Below, in pieces: positions 11,346-21,957 of a stretch of 64,000 nucleotides of DNA (its first letter is position 1; each line of letters opens with the position of its first letter). A program made the position numbers and the translations under genes. The stretch spans positions 611,263,673 through 611,327,672 of the forward strand of contig NC_081408.1 in NCBI RefSeq assembly GCF_030272615.1, in the 5' to 3' direction. The DNA is from Cryptomeria japonica (Eukaryota > Streptophyta > Pinopsida > Cupressales > Cupressaceae). The notes beneath the pieces are model-generated. The model searched no databases, had not been told where the DNA came from, and saw only the letters and a list, made by a program, of their open reading frames with translations.

Positions 11346-12850
11346 TTAATTATTAATGTGAGGAATCAAAAAAATTTCTATGCTCATTGGCTTCGTTAGT
11401 GCATCCACAACAATCATCAGAGTGTCAAATTTCTCCAACTTCACCTTTCCATCTTCGACCATAACATGAAAAAGATGAAATTGAACATCAATGTGCTTTG
11501 TTCTAGCATGAAAAGTAGGATTTTTTACTAAGCAAATGATACTTTGATTGTCACAATAGATAATAATTTGTTCTGCATCAAAACGAATATCATAACACAA
11601 TCTCTTAATCCAAATGGCTTCCTTACAAGCACGAGTAGCTTCCATGCGCTATGCTTCTGTAATGGAGAAAGTGACTACAACCTACCACTTACTCATCCAA
11701 CTGATAGCACCACCACACATCATGAAAACATATCCACTAGTGGATCTTCTACTATCAATGTCACATGCCCAATCTAAATCCACATACCCATGAATATTGA
11801 CTAAATACTGAGGTCCAGAAGGATAACAATGAAAACATAGGGAATACTTAAAAGTACCTTGCAAATATTTGAACACTCTCTTTACTGCATCCCAACCTCC
11901 AAGATTAGCAATGTACAAACTAAGGATTCCCACTACTTGGGTAATGTCGGGCCTTGTATAGACCATAACATACATAAGACTACCAATAGAACTTGCATAT
12001 GGTACTCTAGTCATGTCCTCCATCTTGGTATAATATTTTGTAAAATTCTTCATATAAAGCATCATCCCCTATAGTACTAGAAAAATTAATTGTCTGCAAG
12101 TTGTTATGTTGAATCTCTCCAACACTAAGTTTGCATACTTACTTTGGATTAACCAAATATTTATGTTAGATCTTTATCTCTTTTGATCTCAATCCCAAGA
12201 ATATACCTTGTTGCACCTAGATCCTTCATCTCAAACTATTTTGATAATTGAGACTTCAAATTTGAAATCATACTTATACCATTCCCAATAAACAACATAT
12301 CATCCACATAATGAACTATGATAAGAATGTGACCATTATCAGATTTGAAATACAAACAATGGTCAGCTTTAGATGTCAGAAATCTCAAAGATAACACATA
12401 GGTATCAAATTTCTAGTACCACATTCTAGGAGATTTCTTCAAAGCATATAAAAACTTCTTCAACTTGCAAACCAAATTTTCTTTACCTTTTTCAATGAAG
12501 TGCTCTAGTTGTTGCATATAAATTTCTTCATCCAAATCATCATGAAGGAATGTTGCCTTCACATTCATCTGTTTCATTTTTAAATCTTATGATGTTTCAA
12601 GTGATAACAAGAAATGAATAAATGTCATCTTTGCAATAGGAGAGAAAATCTCACCATAATCAATTCCACCCACCTAGGAATGACCCTTGCCAACCAACTG
12701 TGCCTTATGCTTCTCAATATTGCCATCTAGACCATGTTTTCTTTTGAACACCCATTTACAACCAACAGGTTTTTGTCCTTCAAACAAGGGCACCAAATCC
12801 CATGTATCATTTTTTTTCAATGACAAAATTCAAGTCACATTATATAACAA
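11346..12850 (-). pseudogene. Ty1-copia pol remnant (RT and RNase H)
   Basis: Read right to left, it starts with the usual linker before RT (D-T-W-D-L-V-P-L-F-E-G-Q-K-P-V-G-C-K-W-V-F-K) and G-I-D-Y-G-E-I-F-S-P-I-A-K. The RT active site Y-V-D-D-M-L-F-I-G-N lies near 12290-12320. Next comes the S-I-G-S-L-M-Y-V-M-V-Y-T-R-P-D-I block. The RNase H has D-L-D-W-A-C-D-I-D-S-R-R-S-T-S-G-Y and the end H-A-R-T-K-H-I-D-V-Q-F. Several frameshifts and stops break it, for example between 12065 and 12250 and near 11650-11690. Gag, protease and integrase are absent, and no LTR could be fixed. It is a dead fragment; copia assignment is firm. Confidence 0.85.
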
Positions 12851-13879
12851 GAGACACATTGTGTCAAGTTACTACCTATAGGTGTTAGATATAGTAGTTA
12901 TTGTTAGGTAGATTAGTTGATGATTGAAATTAGATTAGTGGAAACATAAAGCATTCATGTACATCATTAGTCATCTCGATTATTGCTTTTTGTTTCTATC
13001 TCTCTTTTCTTTGTGATGTGTAGGAAGAAAAATGTTTGTAGCAATAAGGAACCTAAGCATAGAATTTATGTCCATCTTATTTTTAATCGATTCGATCTAA
13101 TTGAATATGTTTTTCCTACAAGTGTGTTTGGATAGGATCAAAATTGTGTTTAAAGCAATTATAGAACATGGATCGTCAAATTATTTGTACCATCCTACAC
13201 CACATCATTGATGCAAAAATAATTTAATTAAAATAAATTAATATAATTAATAAAAAATTGTTATTATTTGAATTTTTTATATATATATATATTTATACAA
13301 TTATAATGTATTGTATGTTATACAAATAATGGATACAAAATAATAAAATTGAATAAAGTATTTTAAAAAAATTAAAAAATTAAATATTATTAATTGTTAA
13401 ATAGACAATACATAAAGTAGGTAAGTATTTTTTAGATTATAGTGTCTAATTTTTTTTTAAAAATTGTATAATTAATTGATTAGATATTAATGACATCACA
13501 AATGTCATTCATTGAGACAACATAATGTTAAAGTCAACATGTGCATTTATTATGATGTATATAATATTATATATGGAATTCAAGTCATTAATTGAGCTCA
13601 CAAAATTTATAGAATAAATAAACAATAACGTGATTTTTGTAATGACTATTCCCAACATGAACCAATAGCAAGAAAGATAAATGATATTTTTTAAATTATT
13701 AAATTATAAATTAATTATAAACTATAGAAATTTTGTTCAAAATTTTTAATTCTAAACAATGATTGGTTGAACTAATATCAAAATTAGATTGAATGAATAT
13801 AGGGAGGAACTAATAATTTTTATCTTGAGGATGAGGATATTAGTCAAAATTGAGCTAACAAGATACAAAGAGATAGATA
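12851..13879. other. AT-rich spacer
   Basis: No gene is supported. A stretch from TGTTAGATATAG (12883) to TTTTCCTACA (13120) has TG...CA ends like a short LTR. However, I find no target duplication, primer site or second copy. The rest is A/T-rich with a short TA run near 13275. Confidence 0.45.
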
Positions 13880-15397
13880 GGAAGAGTAAACATAAAAGAA
13901 AACTTTCAAAAGACCAAATTGAAGCATATAGACAAGGAGATAGTGAAGTCATAGGAAGAGAAGACAAGGTTTGTCAAATATTGGTGAAGGTGAGGCCTCT
14001 GCTCCACCTGTAATTGTTATTTCAAGTGAAGAGGAAATTGAATATGCAAATGTTGGGCATGCTATTAAAAATGAAAATTAAAATGTAGATATTGATATTG
14101 AAAATGTTGAACATGATATTCAAATTGGTAATGAAAACGTTGAAATTGATATTCAAAATGTTCAACAAGATGTTGAATTTGGAAATGAAAATGTGGGGAT
14201 TGAAAGTGAAAATGTTGGAATTGACATTGAAGGTGAAAATGGTTAACCAAGTGAACGTTATGTATCACCAAATTACATGATAAATGAAGACCCTCCCATG
14301 GAAAAAAGATAAATTCCAAACTCAAGACCTTCAAGAACCCCAAAATGGTTACTTGATATTGGTGAGAACATTATAGTCAATCTTGAAGGCAGGAGGTCAA
14401 CACAAACTGTTTGATTGTGGGCTACACAACTTGTCAGCTGATATTTTAGCAATAAGACATTCACCAAGCTATCCAAATTGAAGATTTGTGTGAACAAGAA
14501 GATGAAGAAAAATTATATTATTGTTAAAAATATTTTTAATTCTCTCAATTCCATTGGAAAGAATAAAAATAAAAAAGATAAGAGAGTTCCTGAAAGAGTG
14601 ATTAAAACCTCCTTAGTAAGCCATCATTTGAGAAAGGCCCACTTTATGAGACAAACTTGTGTTGATTTCAACATAATTCATAAAACTTTCGATAGAGCAC
14701 TTGCAAGAAGAAAAAGACTCGATGGTCCTCTTCAAATGATACATGGGCTTTTAGAGGGAGGCTTCCACATGCTTCAATAAGAAACTAACCGATAATGTAA
14801 AGGAGGAAATTCAACAATTTTGGCACTCTAACTCTAGATTATCACCCAATGTAAAGGATGTTTTAAAGTTAAGAATTGATCCAGACCGCACACCACATCC
14901 TAAACATTTCTTGGAATCAAGCCAAACAATATTTTATTCAAATATTTTTTGTGAAACACATCCAACTTTGAAAATCTCACAAAGGGATTTTGAATCTTTG
15001 TACCTCTTAAGATTCGTAATACTTGTTGTTGCAAATACCATGTGGAGTTTTCAATATACCATGAAATATTATGCTATATTCATTCTACTTTGCATACTAC
15101 CAAATTGTTACAAGAGTGTGGTGCAATGCAACTTCCAAGAGCATCGAGGGACTTGCTAGATCTATGTTTATATCCTAGAGATGATGGATACTTTTTCTAT
15201 ACAAATGAAAGTTTTAATGAGAAGTGCTCACGATGTGGTGGCTTGTCAAAGTTCATCTTGTGTTTTCAACAGGGCGTCAAACATGAATTTGGAAAGAATA
15301 TTGTGAAGAAAAAAATATATTAGATGTTCAAATATACTTTGAAGAGTGGAGGTGAAGGTTCTAGATGCGAGATGGTTACAAAAGAATGTAATGTTGT
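13880..15397 (+). pseudogene. 5' half of an unassigned DDE-like transposon protein
   Basis: This degenerate reading is conserved with the inverted copy at 17.4-18.7 kb. It starts with a basic segment (K-H-K-R-K-L-S-K-D-Q-I-E-A-Y) and an acidic low-complexity region of N-V-x-I-D-I-x-N-V repeats (14085-14245). A basic block follows (H-H-L-R-K-A-H-F-M-R-Q-T, near 14620-14660). The Y-H-V-E-F-S-I-Y-H-E-I motif lies near 15035-15070. The last part is cysteine-rich: L-C-L-Y-P-R-D-D-G-Y-F-F-Y, N-E-S-F-N-E-K-C-S-R-C-G-G-L. Stops and frameshifts are frequent. It continues at 16597 after an inserted solo LTR. I do not know the superfamily name. Confidence 0.6.
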
Positions 15398-16591
15398 TGT
15401 AGTGTCCTAAACTATGCCCAGTGCATTTATGACACTTACACATTGCACCCAATGCATTTATGACAAAGTTCATGATCAAGATTTTATTACTTTGACATCA
15501 TGAGTTCAAAATTCAAAGTGTCCCCAATTTCCCTTATACCTCATTTGGGATCATCTTGGTGTGGATGGCAGTGCATTATGTAGATGTCTACGCGTTGCGC
15601 TAACATCTCATCAGATTATTGAACCTAGAATCGTATATCCCTCATCAAATATTTTCAAATGCGTGCCCCTTAACTTGAATGCATCTTTAATGGCTATTCT
15701 CGCCTATTCATTGCATTAGAAAATCATCTTATTCATTGCAATCTCTAGATACTCTTAAAAAGAAATCTCTCAAGAAAACACTCTTTCATGTTCTTGGCTC
15801 TCATTGTGATCACTTAGCTACTATTTTGCAACAACAACACTATCTCGAGCTTCATCATGGTCCTATCTCAAGAGAGGGGTTTGGTCGAAACGCTTTGTCT
15901 TCTTTCTTCTCTCTTATATTTAACCTTGCATGATTTGGATCGTTGCATTTAATCTATCCTTTTTATCATATATCTTGCAGTAGGGGTTTTTCTCCATTAA
16001 GCAGGGCTTGTTTCTATTGCATTTATCATCTATCTTTTATCATTAAATCATATGCAGTAGCGGTTTTCCTCCATTAAGTGGGGTTAGTTTCTATTACAAT
16101 CATTTTTTTTATCAAATCTATCTATCTAGTTGTCCATGGTGGTGGAAACACCAAAGTGAGGGTTTGACTAAGGCAAAACCCTACAACCCCAACATTTTCC
16201 TTTCATCTCTGTGTGTGCAGGTGGCAAATAGGTTCTGTGTGACTAAGATCAAGTTTTGGAACCTTTCAGGTCCATTCGCAGGTCTCTATTCATATAGATG
16301 ACAATGTGGCATGTAGACATACTCGTGACATGCTGGCATCTAGGACCTCAGACCAAGTAGATCCTCTAATATAATCTAATTTTGTCTTTGTATTTCAATA
16401 ACCACTAGAATTTTAATATCCTCTTATATATACTTCAATATTCTACAATTTCATATCTTAATTTAGTGGTTATTTTATTGATATGTTTTTATCCCGTATC
16501 TCACCTTTAGCACCAATTTAAATGAGGTAGTGATGGATAATTTGTTCTCTAAGATTCATCATCTTAGAGGTAACAAATTCCCTCCTCTATA
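15398..16591. mobile_element. Solo LTR, 1,194 bp, inserted in the transposon (TSD GTTGT)
   Basis: GTTGT at 15393-15397 and 16592-16596 flanks this block. Removing the block plus one GTTGT rejoins a continuous transposon reading (...K-E-C-N-V-V then G-F-M-S-N-F-M-E-N). The element starts TGTAGTGTCC, a typical LTR start. It ends CTCTATA, which would be a mutated CA end. Inside, an ~83-bp duplication near 15960-16110 repeats GGTTTTYCTCCATTAAG. No retroelement coding lies between, so it is best read as a solo LTR left by LTR-LTR recombination. Its orientation is inferred only from the TG end. Confidence 0.75.
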
Positions 16592-17355
16592 GTTGTTGGT
16601 TTTATGTCAAATTTTATGGAAAATAATTTATATGAGCATGCAAGGCATAACCATAGGTCTCAGTGATTGGATCAATAATTTAGGATGTGTAAGAACTATT
16701 TCCCAGTTGGCCCTATTATATCAGTGATCGATTTTGCAAAAAACTACACATTGCAACCACAAAATGAGGTACAAGCTCAGTATTACAATTCTATTCAAAT
16801 CGTTATTTTTATCCACATGACATATAGACATGTCCCTGATAGTATAGAAGAGGACAAGAATATAATCAAGGAGTAGCATATTTATATGAGTGATTCAATA
16901 GATCTCACTCCTCTGGGTATGTGCAACACTGTTTTGAGATTTTTTTTTAGTTCTTGTAGAAAAAAGATATTGCAAGGGGCTAACATCTCAATTGGTCAGA
17001 TAACTGCACGAGTCAACCGAAGAATGATCCCATGTTTTATTGGTTGAGTAGAATGCATGCAAAGAGGGGTGTACCTTATATTTAGAGTTTTTTTGAAGCT
17101 AGACATGGGAAAGGGGAGCATGATGGAGCAGGTGCATGTATGAAGAGATATCTACTTAAGAATAAATTGAGTATTTTAGGTGCTATTATGTCATGCACAT
17201 TCTATTGTTGATTGGTGTAGTTCAGCAATGTCACAAGGAGGGACACTTGATTCAGCAGTGCACAGATTCTTTTGGTTGGTTGAGGAGGGCATAGTAGGAC
17301 AAAGATTGGATTGTCAAACAATAAAAGATTCTTCAAATATGCATGCATTTTGAAT
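16592..17355 (+). pseudogene. 3' half of the transposon protein: DDE-like core
   Basis: The reading resumes with H-A-R-H-N-H-R-S-Q and C-K-N-Y-F-P-V-G-P. It then shows I-I-S-V-I-D-F-A-K-N-Y-T-L-Q-P-Q-N-E-V (first candidate catalytic Asp). Next is N-W-S-D-N-C-T-S-Q-P-K-N-D (second Asp) and F-Y-W-L-S-R-M-H, then F-F-E-A-R-H-G-K-G-E-H-D-G-A-G-A (third acidic cluster). It ends V-D-W-C-S-S-A-M-S-Q-G-G and H-R-F-F-W-L-V-E-E-G. I recall the same D-F-A-E-N / S-D-G-x-x-x-Q-x-K-N / H-G-K-G-x-x-D-G-x-G motif set from uncharacterised proteins in plants and animals. At least two frameshifts and several stops make it non-functional. The catalytic role of these residues is inferred. Confidence 0.6.
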
Positions 17356-18695
17356 CTGAAATAATTCATGGTACATGGAAAACTCCACATGGTATTCGAA
17401 ACAACAATTATTTCCAATCTTAAGAGGTACACAGTAAAACGACTTCAGAGATTTAAAAGCCCTTTGTGATATTTGCAAAGTTGGATGTGTTTCACTTTTT
17501 TTTTTGAACAACATTGTTTGGCTTGAATCCAAGAAATGTTTAGGATGTAGTGTGTGGTCTCGATTGCCTATTCAATAACTTAAAAACATCCTTTACATTG
17601 GGTGATACTCTAGAGTTAGAGTGTCACGTTAGAGTGACAATATTGTTGAATTTCCTTCTTTTCATTATCAATCAACTTCTTATCAACATGTAGAAGCCTC
17701 CCACCAAAAGCCAATGTATCATTTTGAAGAGGATTGTTGATTCTTTCTCTTTTTGCAAGTGCTCTATCCAAAGTTTTATGATTTATGTTGAAATTAGAAA
17801 AAGTTTGTCTTATAAAGAAAGCCTTTCTCAAATGATGGCTTACTAAGGAGGTTGTAATCACTATTCTAGCATCTCTCTTATCTTTTTCCTTGCTATTATT
17901 TCTAGTAGAATTAAGAGCATTAAAAAGATTTTTGACAATAATAGATGTTTTCTCCATCTTCTTGTTCACATGAATCTTCAATTTGGCTAACAAAGGTCTC
18001 ATCTTTTACTTATTTATCAATTGTACAAAAAATTGTAATTGCTTGGTCAATGTCTTATTGCTAAAGTATTCACTAAAAATTTGCGTAGCACAATCAAACA
18101 ATTCATGTTGACCTCTTGCCTTCAATATTATTGGTAATGTTCTCATCAATTTCAAGTTACCATTTTGGGGTTCTTGAAGGTTTTAAATTTGAAATTTTTC
18201 TTTCTTCAACACAAGGGTCTTCATTCTCATGCAATTTGGTGATACATAATATTCACTTAGTTCAACATTTTGACCTTCAATGTCAGTTCCAACATTTTCA
18301 CCATCAATTTCAATTCCAACATTTTCACTTTCAATGTCAACATTTTCATATTCAATTTGATGTTGAACATTTTGAGTATCAATTCCCACATTTTCATTTC
18401 CAAATTCAATATCCTGTTTAATATTTTTAATATCAATTTCAATATTTTCATTTACAATTTGAATATCATGTTCAACATTTTCAATATCAATCTCTACATT
18501 TTCATTTTTATTTTTAATATCATGCTCAACATTTGCATATTTAATTTCCTCTTAACTCGAAATAACACTTATGAGTGGAGAAAAGGCCTCAACTTCACCA
18601 ATATTGGACATACCTTATCTTCTCTTCCTATCACTTTCTTTATCTCTTTGTCCATTTCCTTTTATGTTTTTTCTTTTGGCAACTGCTACTCTCCA
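17356..18695 (-). mobile_element. Second, inverted copy of the same transposon, truncated at its 3' end
   Basis: Read on the minus strand this repeats 13,890-15,070. It has the same basic 5' end, a longer N-V-x-I-D-I repeat region (18250-18550) and the open block 17616-18002 (V-S-H-H-L-R-K-A-F-F-I-R-Q-T). The Y-H-V-E-F-S-M-Y-H-E-L motif follows near 17360-17400. Homology stops there, and the plus-strand copy ends at the same point, so the two lie tail to tail with almost no spacer. Nucleotide similarity to the left copy is high by eye, with indels, and both are decayed. There is no cysteine-rich or DDE part. Confidence 0.7.
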
Positions 18696-18870
18696 ATATA
18701 CCTCCACAAAGCTACTAAAAATTGATTTCTAATGACAAATTTGTGTCAAAGATGCTCAAAAAAGAATTTTTTTGTCTCTTACTATCTGAAAACTTGTGTT
18801 TCTTATCTACAAAAAGAATGTAGGGACCATTGGAATACTCAAAACGGTCCACTATCCTCTTTTGTGTGGC

Positions 18871-19026
18871 CTAGGTATCAGATATCAGATATTATCCAAT
18901 ATCTGATCATATCAAATATTGAATATTATCCGATATTCAAAATCTTTTCATAAGAGCCCCAAAACTTTTGTTGGTGCCTTTCCTCAGAGGTATTGGATAT
19001 CAAATAATATTTGATATATGATACCT
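18871..19026. repeat. AT-rich inverted repeat (possible fold-back element)
   Basis: GGTATCAGATATCAGATATT at the left is the near complement of AATATTTGATATATGATACC at the right. The interior is full of GATATT/AATATC words, so most of the 156 bases could fold. No target duplication is evident. It borders the GA array directly. Confidence 0.4.
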
Positions 19027-19113
19027 CATTTAGGATACGGAGAGAGAGAGAGAAGGGGGGAGAGAGGGACAGAGAAAGGGGGAGAGAGAGAGGGGGTAGG
19101 TTGGGCAAGGGGG

Positions 19114-19147
<34 letters not shown>

Positions 19148-19294
19148 AGTCTAGAAGGGGAAAGAGGTTGAGGGGATGGGAAAGGGAGAGAAGGGGATAA
19201 GGAGAGAGAGAGAGAGAGAGAGAGAGAAAGGGGGGGGGAGTCTAGAAGGGGAAAGAGCTCGAGGGGATGGGAAAGGGAGAGAAAGGGATAAGGG

Positions 19295-19325
<31 letters not shown>

Positions 19326-19673
19326 TTGTTGGAAAGGGATCTGGGAAAGCGATAGATAAGGAGAGAAGGGGAAAGGGAGAGGGAGAGATAGGGAGAGAAG
19401 GGGAAAGGGATATATATAGAGAGATAGAGAGAGACAGAGACAGAGAGATAGAGAGAGAATGTTGGAAAGGGATAGGGGGAGAGCGGTAGATAAGGACAGA
19501 AGGGGAAAGGGAGAGAGAGAGAGAGAGATAATTATTAGGGAGAGGGGGAGAGGGTAGGAGATGTAAGTATCAAAAAAATGAGAGTGAGAGAAGGGGAAAG
19601 GGAGATGAGTTGGGCCAAGGATGAGGGACGAGGGAGAGAGGAGTCCAGAAGGAGAAAGGGCTTGAGGGGGTGG

Positions 19674-19748
<75 letters not shown>

Positions 19749-20173
19749 TGGGAAAGGGAGGGGGAGAGAGGAGTCTCAAAGGGGAAAGCGAGAGATAGTG
19801 AGAGAATTGGAAGGGATCTAGGGAGAGCGATAGAGAGAGAGAAGGGGAGAGGGAGAGGGTTTGGGCAAGGGAAGAGGGATAGAGGGATAGAGGAGTTCAA
19901 AAAGGGAAAGGGAGATATAGGGGAGAAGGGGAGTGGCATCTAAGGCCAGAGAGAGAGAGAAAGAGAGGCGGGGAGGGGGGGTTGGGCAAGAGAGGGGGAA
20001 GAGAGGAGTCTCAAAGGGGAAGGTGAGAGATAGTGAGAGAATTGGAAAGGGATCTAGGGAGAGCGATAGAGAGAGAGAAGGGGAGAGGGAGAGGGGTTGG
20101 GCAAGGGAGGAGGGACAGAGGAGTTCAAAAGGGGAAAGGGAGATATAGGGGAGAAGGGGAGTGGAATCTAAGG

Positions 20174-20204
<31 letters not shown>

Positions 20205-20705
20205 AAGGGGGGGTTGGGCAAGGGAGGGGGGAGAGAGGAGTCTTAAAGGGGAAAGCGAGAGATAGTGAGAGAATTGGAAAGGGATCTAGGGAGAGCGATA
20301 GAGAGAGAGAAGGGGAGAGGGAGAGGGGTTGGGCAAGGGAGGAGGGATAGAGGAGTTGAAAAGGGGAAAGGGAGATATAGGAGAGAGAGAGAGAGAGAGG
20401 TGGGGAGGGGGAGAGAGGAGTCTCAAAGGGGAAAGCGAGAGATAGTGAGCGAATTGGAAAGGGATCTAGGGAGAGCAATAGAGAGAGAGAAGGGGAGAGG
20501 GAGAGGGGTTGGGCAAGGGAGGATGGATAGAGGAGTTCAAAAGGGGAAAGGGAGATATAGGGGAGAAGGGGAGTGGCATCTAAGGAGAGAGAGAGAGGGG
20601 GGGGGCTAGCAAGGGATAAGGGGAGAGCGATAGATATGGAGACAAGGAGAAAGAGAGAGGGGGAGGGGGGAGAGAGGAGTCTGGAAGGGGAAAGGGAGAG
20701 ATAAG
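19027..20705. repeat. 1.7-kb polypurine GA-rich satellite with a ~235-bp higher-order unit
   Basis: The plus strand is almost purely G and A. Pure (GA)n runs occur, the longest about 70 bases near 19678-19742. From about 19750 a longer unit repeats, marked by GGGATCTAGGGAGAGCGATA near 19812, 20049, 20282 and 20459, at spacings of about 237, 233 and 177 bp. Other shared words are GGTTGGGCAAGGGAGGAGGG and GAGGAGTCTCAAAGGGGAAA. The Arg/Glu-rich and Ser/Leu-rich frames seen on each strand are artefacts of the repeat. Confidence 0.9.
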
Positions 20706-20875
20706 TGTAGGTCAATTTATGCTTCAATTTAGCCTTTTGAAAGTTTCAAAATACCAAATTGAAGCATATAGACAAAGAGATGGAGAAAGTCATAGGAAGA
20801 GAAGACAACTTTCAAAAGACCAAATTGAAGCATATGTTTAGGTCAATTTCTGGTTGTCGTACATACTCCACTCAT
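20706..20875 (+). mobile_element. Fragment of the unassigned transposon family (5' part), with inverted repeat
   Basis: The sequence matches the 5' segment of the 13.9-kb element (CAAATTGAAGCATATAGACA, GTCATAGGAAGAGAAGACAA). An arm TATGCTTCAATTTAGCCTTT (20718 on) is the inverted, two-mismatch partner of the end of AACTTTCAAAAGACCAAATT (20808 on), giving a potential 28-bp hairpin stem. It sits directly against the GA array. Confidence 0.55.
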
Positions 20876-21957
20876 GATTTATTTTATCAACCTAGGGGCT
20901 AAGCTTATTACTCAACTAGAATTACCTTAGTTCACATAAATCTACATGAAAACACTACCAATCAAAATTCACCTTATAGTCTCAATATAACACTATATCT
21001 AATATTTCTAATATCACAAGTATTTGAAACCTCATAGGACTTACAAAATGGGTGTATCTTTTCCTAAGCCACGGTTCCTACACAAACATATAATCATCCA
21101 ACACAATCGTATTACCCTTTCTTGGTTCCCGTGATAGTTTCTCTGTCAAGCTTATTGTACTTAAGAGATCAATAATCATCATGTAGTCATAATATTGTTA
21201 TGATACAAGAGTATTACAAAAAACTTGGTAAGGCTTTCAGTGGCATCCCACTTCAATATGGTTCAATAATATCAACCATCATAAAAATATAGGAGATTGT
21301 CCTATTAAAGCCACACAAATTTCTTCTTGATTCCTATGGACATATCCAATATTTACAAACTTGCATCAATAATGATGAGTGTTTATGCCACACTCAAGGT
21401 ATTTCGAGCACTATGCTTCATGTATTTCATATGGCATATTAACTCCCTAATATTAGTGATAACAATATTCTTAACTTTCTAGCTTCATTTTCATGATGGT
21501 ATAGCCCATTGTTCCTATAATATCTTGGATCTTAGACTAGATAATTTTACGCCTGATATTTATATTTAAATGCTAATAATTATAGATACCAACATGGTAG
21601 GATATCCACAATATCATAATATATATTTTTATATATATAATCACCAAATCTAGAGATTTGAAGGTTAAAACTCAAGCACTAATCTTATACTTTAAGTTAT
21701 TAAACAAAATTTCCTATCATGTACCATTTTCATAGTATTTGAAACTATTGTCTTCAAGATAAGTATGTCATGTATATTGTAGTTTATTATCCAACTATAT
21801 ATATAAGCATGCATCAAGAATGATAAACTTCATTTAAGTGTGGTTATTACCTCTCAAAAGCAAGATACAACACACCCACCACTCAGCTTGGAAAGACACC
21901 TGACAAACCCTATTACACATGTGTACAATAATTAAGCAAAAACAAACTCTATTGCAA
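20876..21957. other. Spacer to the left of the long LTR
   Basis: I see no gene or repeat I can support. The outer ~210 bp expected for the left LTR of the 22-32 kb element, by comparison with 28257-28468, are not found here. That LTR end therefore appears to be deleted or replaced. Confidence 0.4.

Noticed and set aside
12883-13120. Possible short LTR with TG...CA ends next to the copia remnant
   Set aside because: No target duplication, primer site or second copy was found.
19535-20727. Long Arg/Glu-rich and Ser/Leu/Pro-rich open frames on both strands
   Set aside because: They are a by-product of the GA-rich array, which lacks stop codons in several frames.
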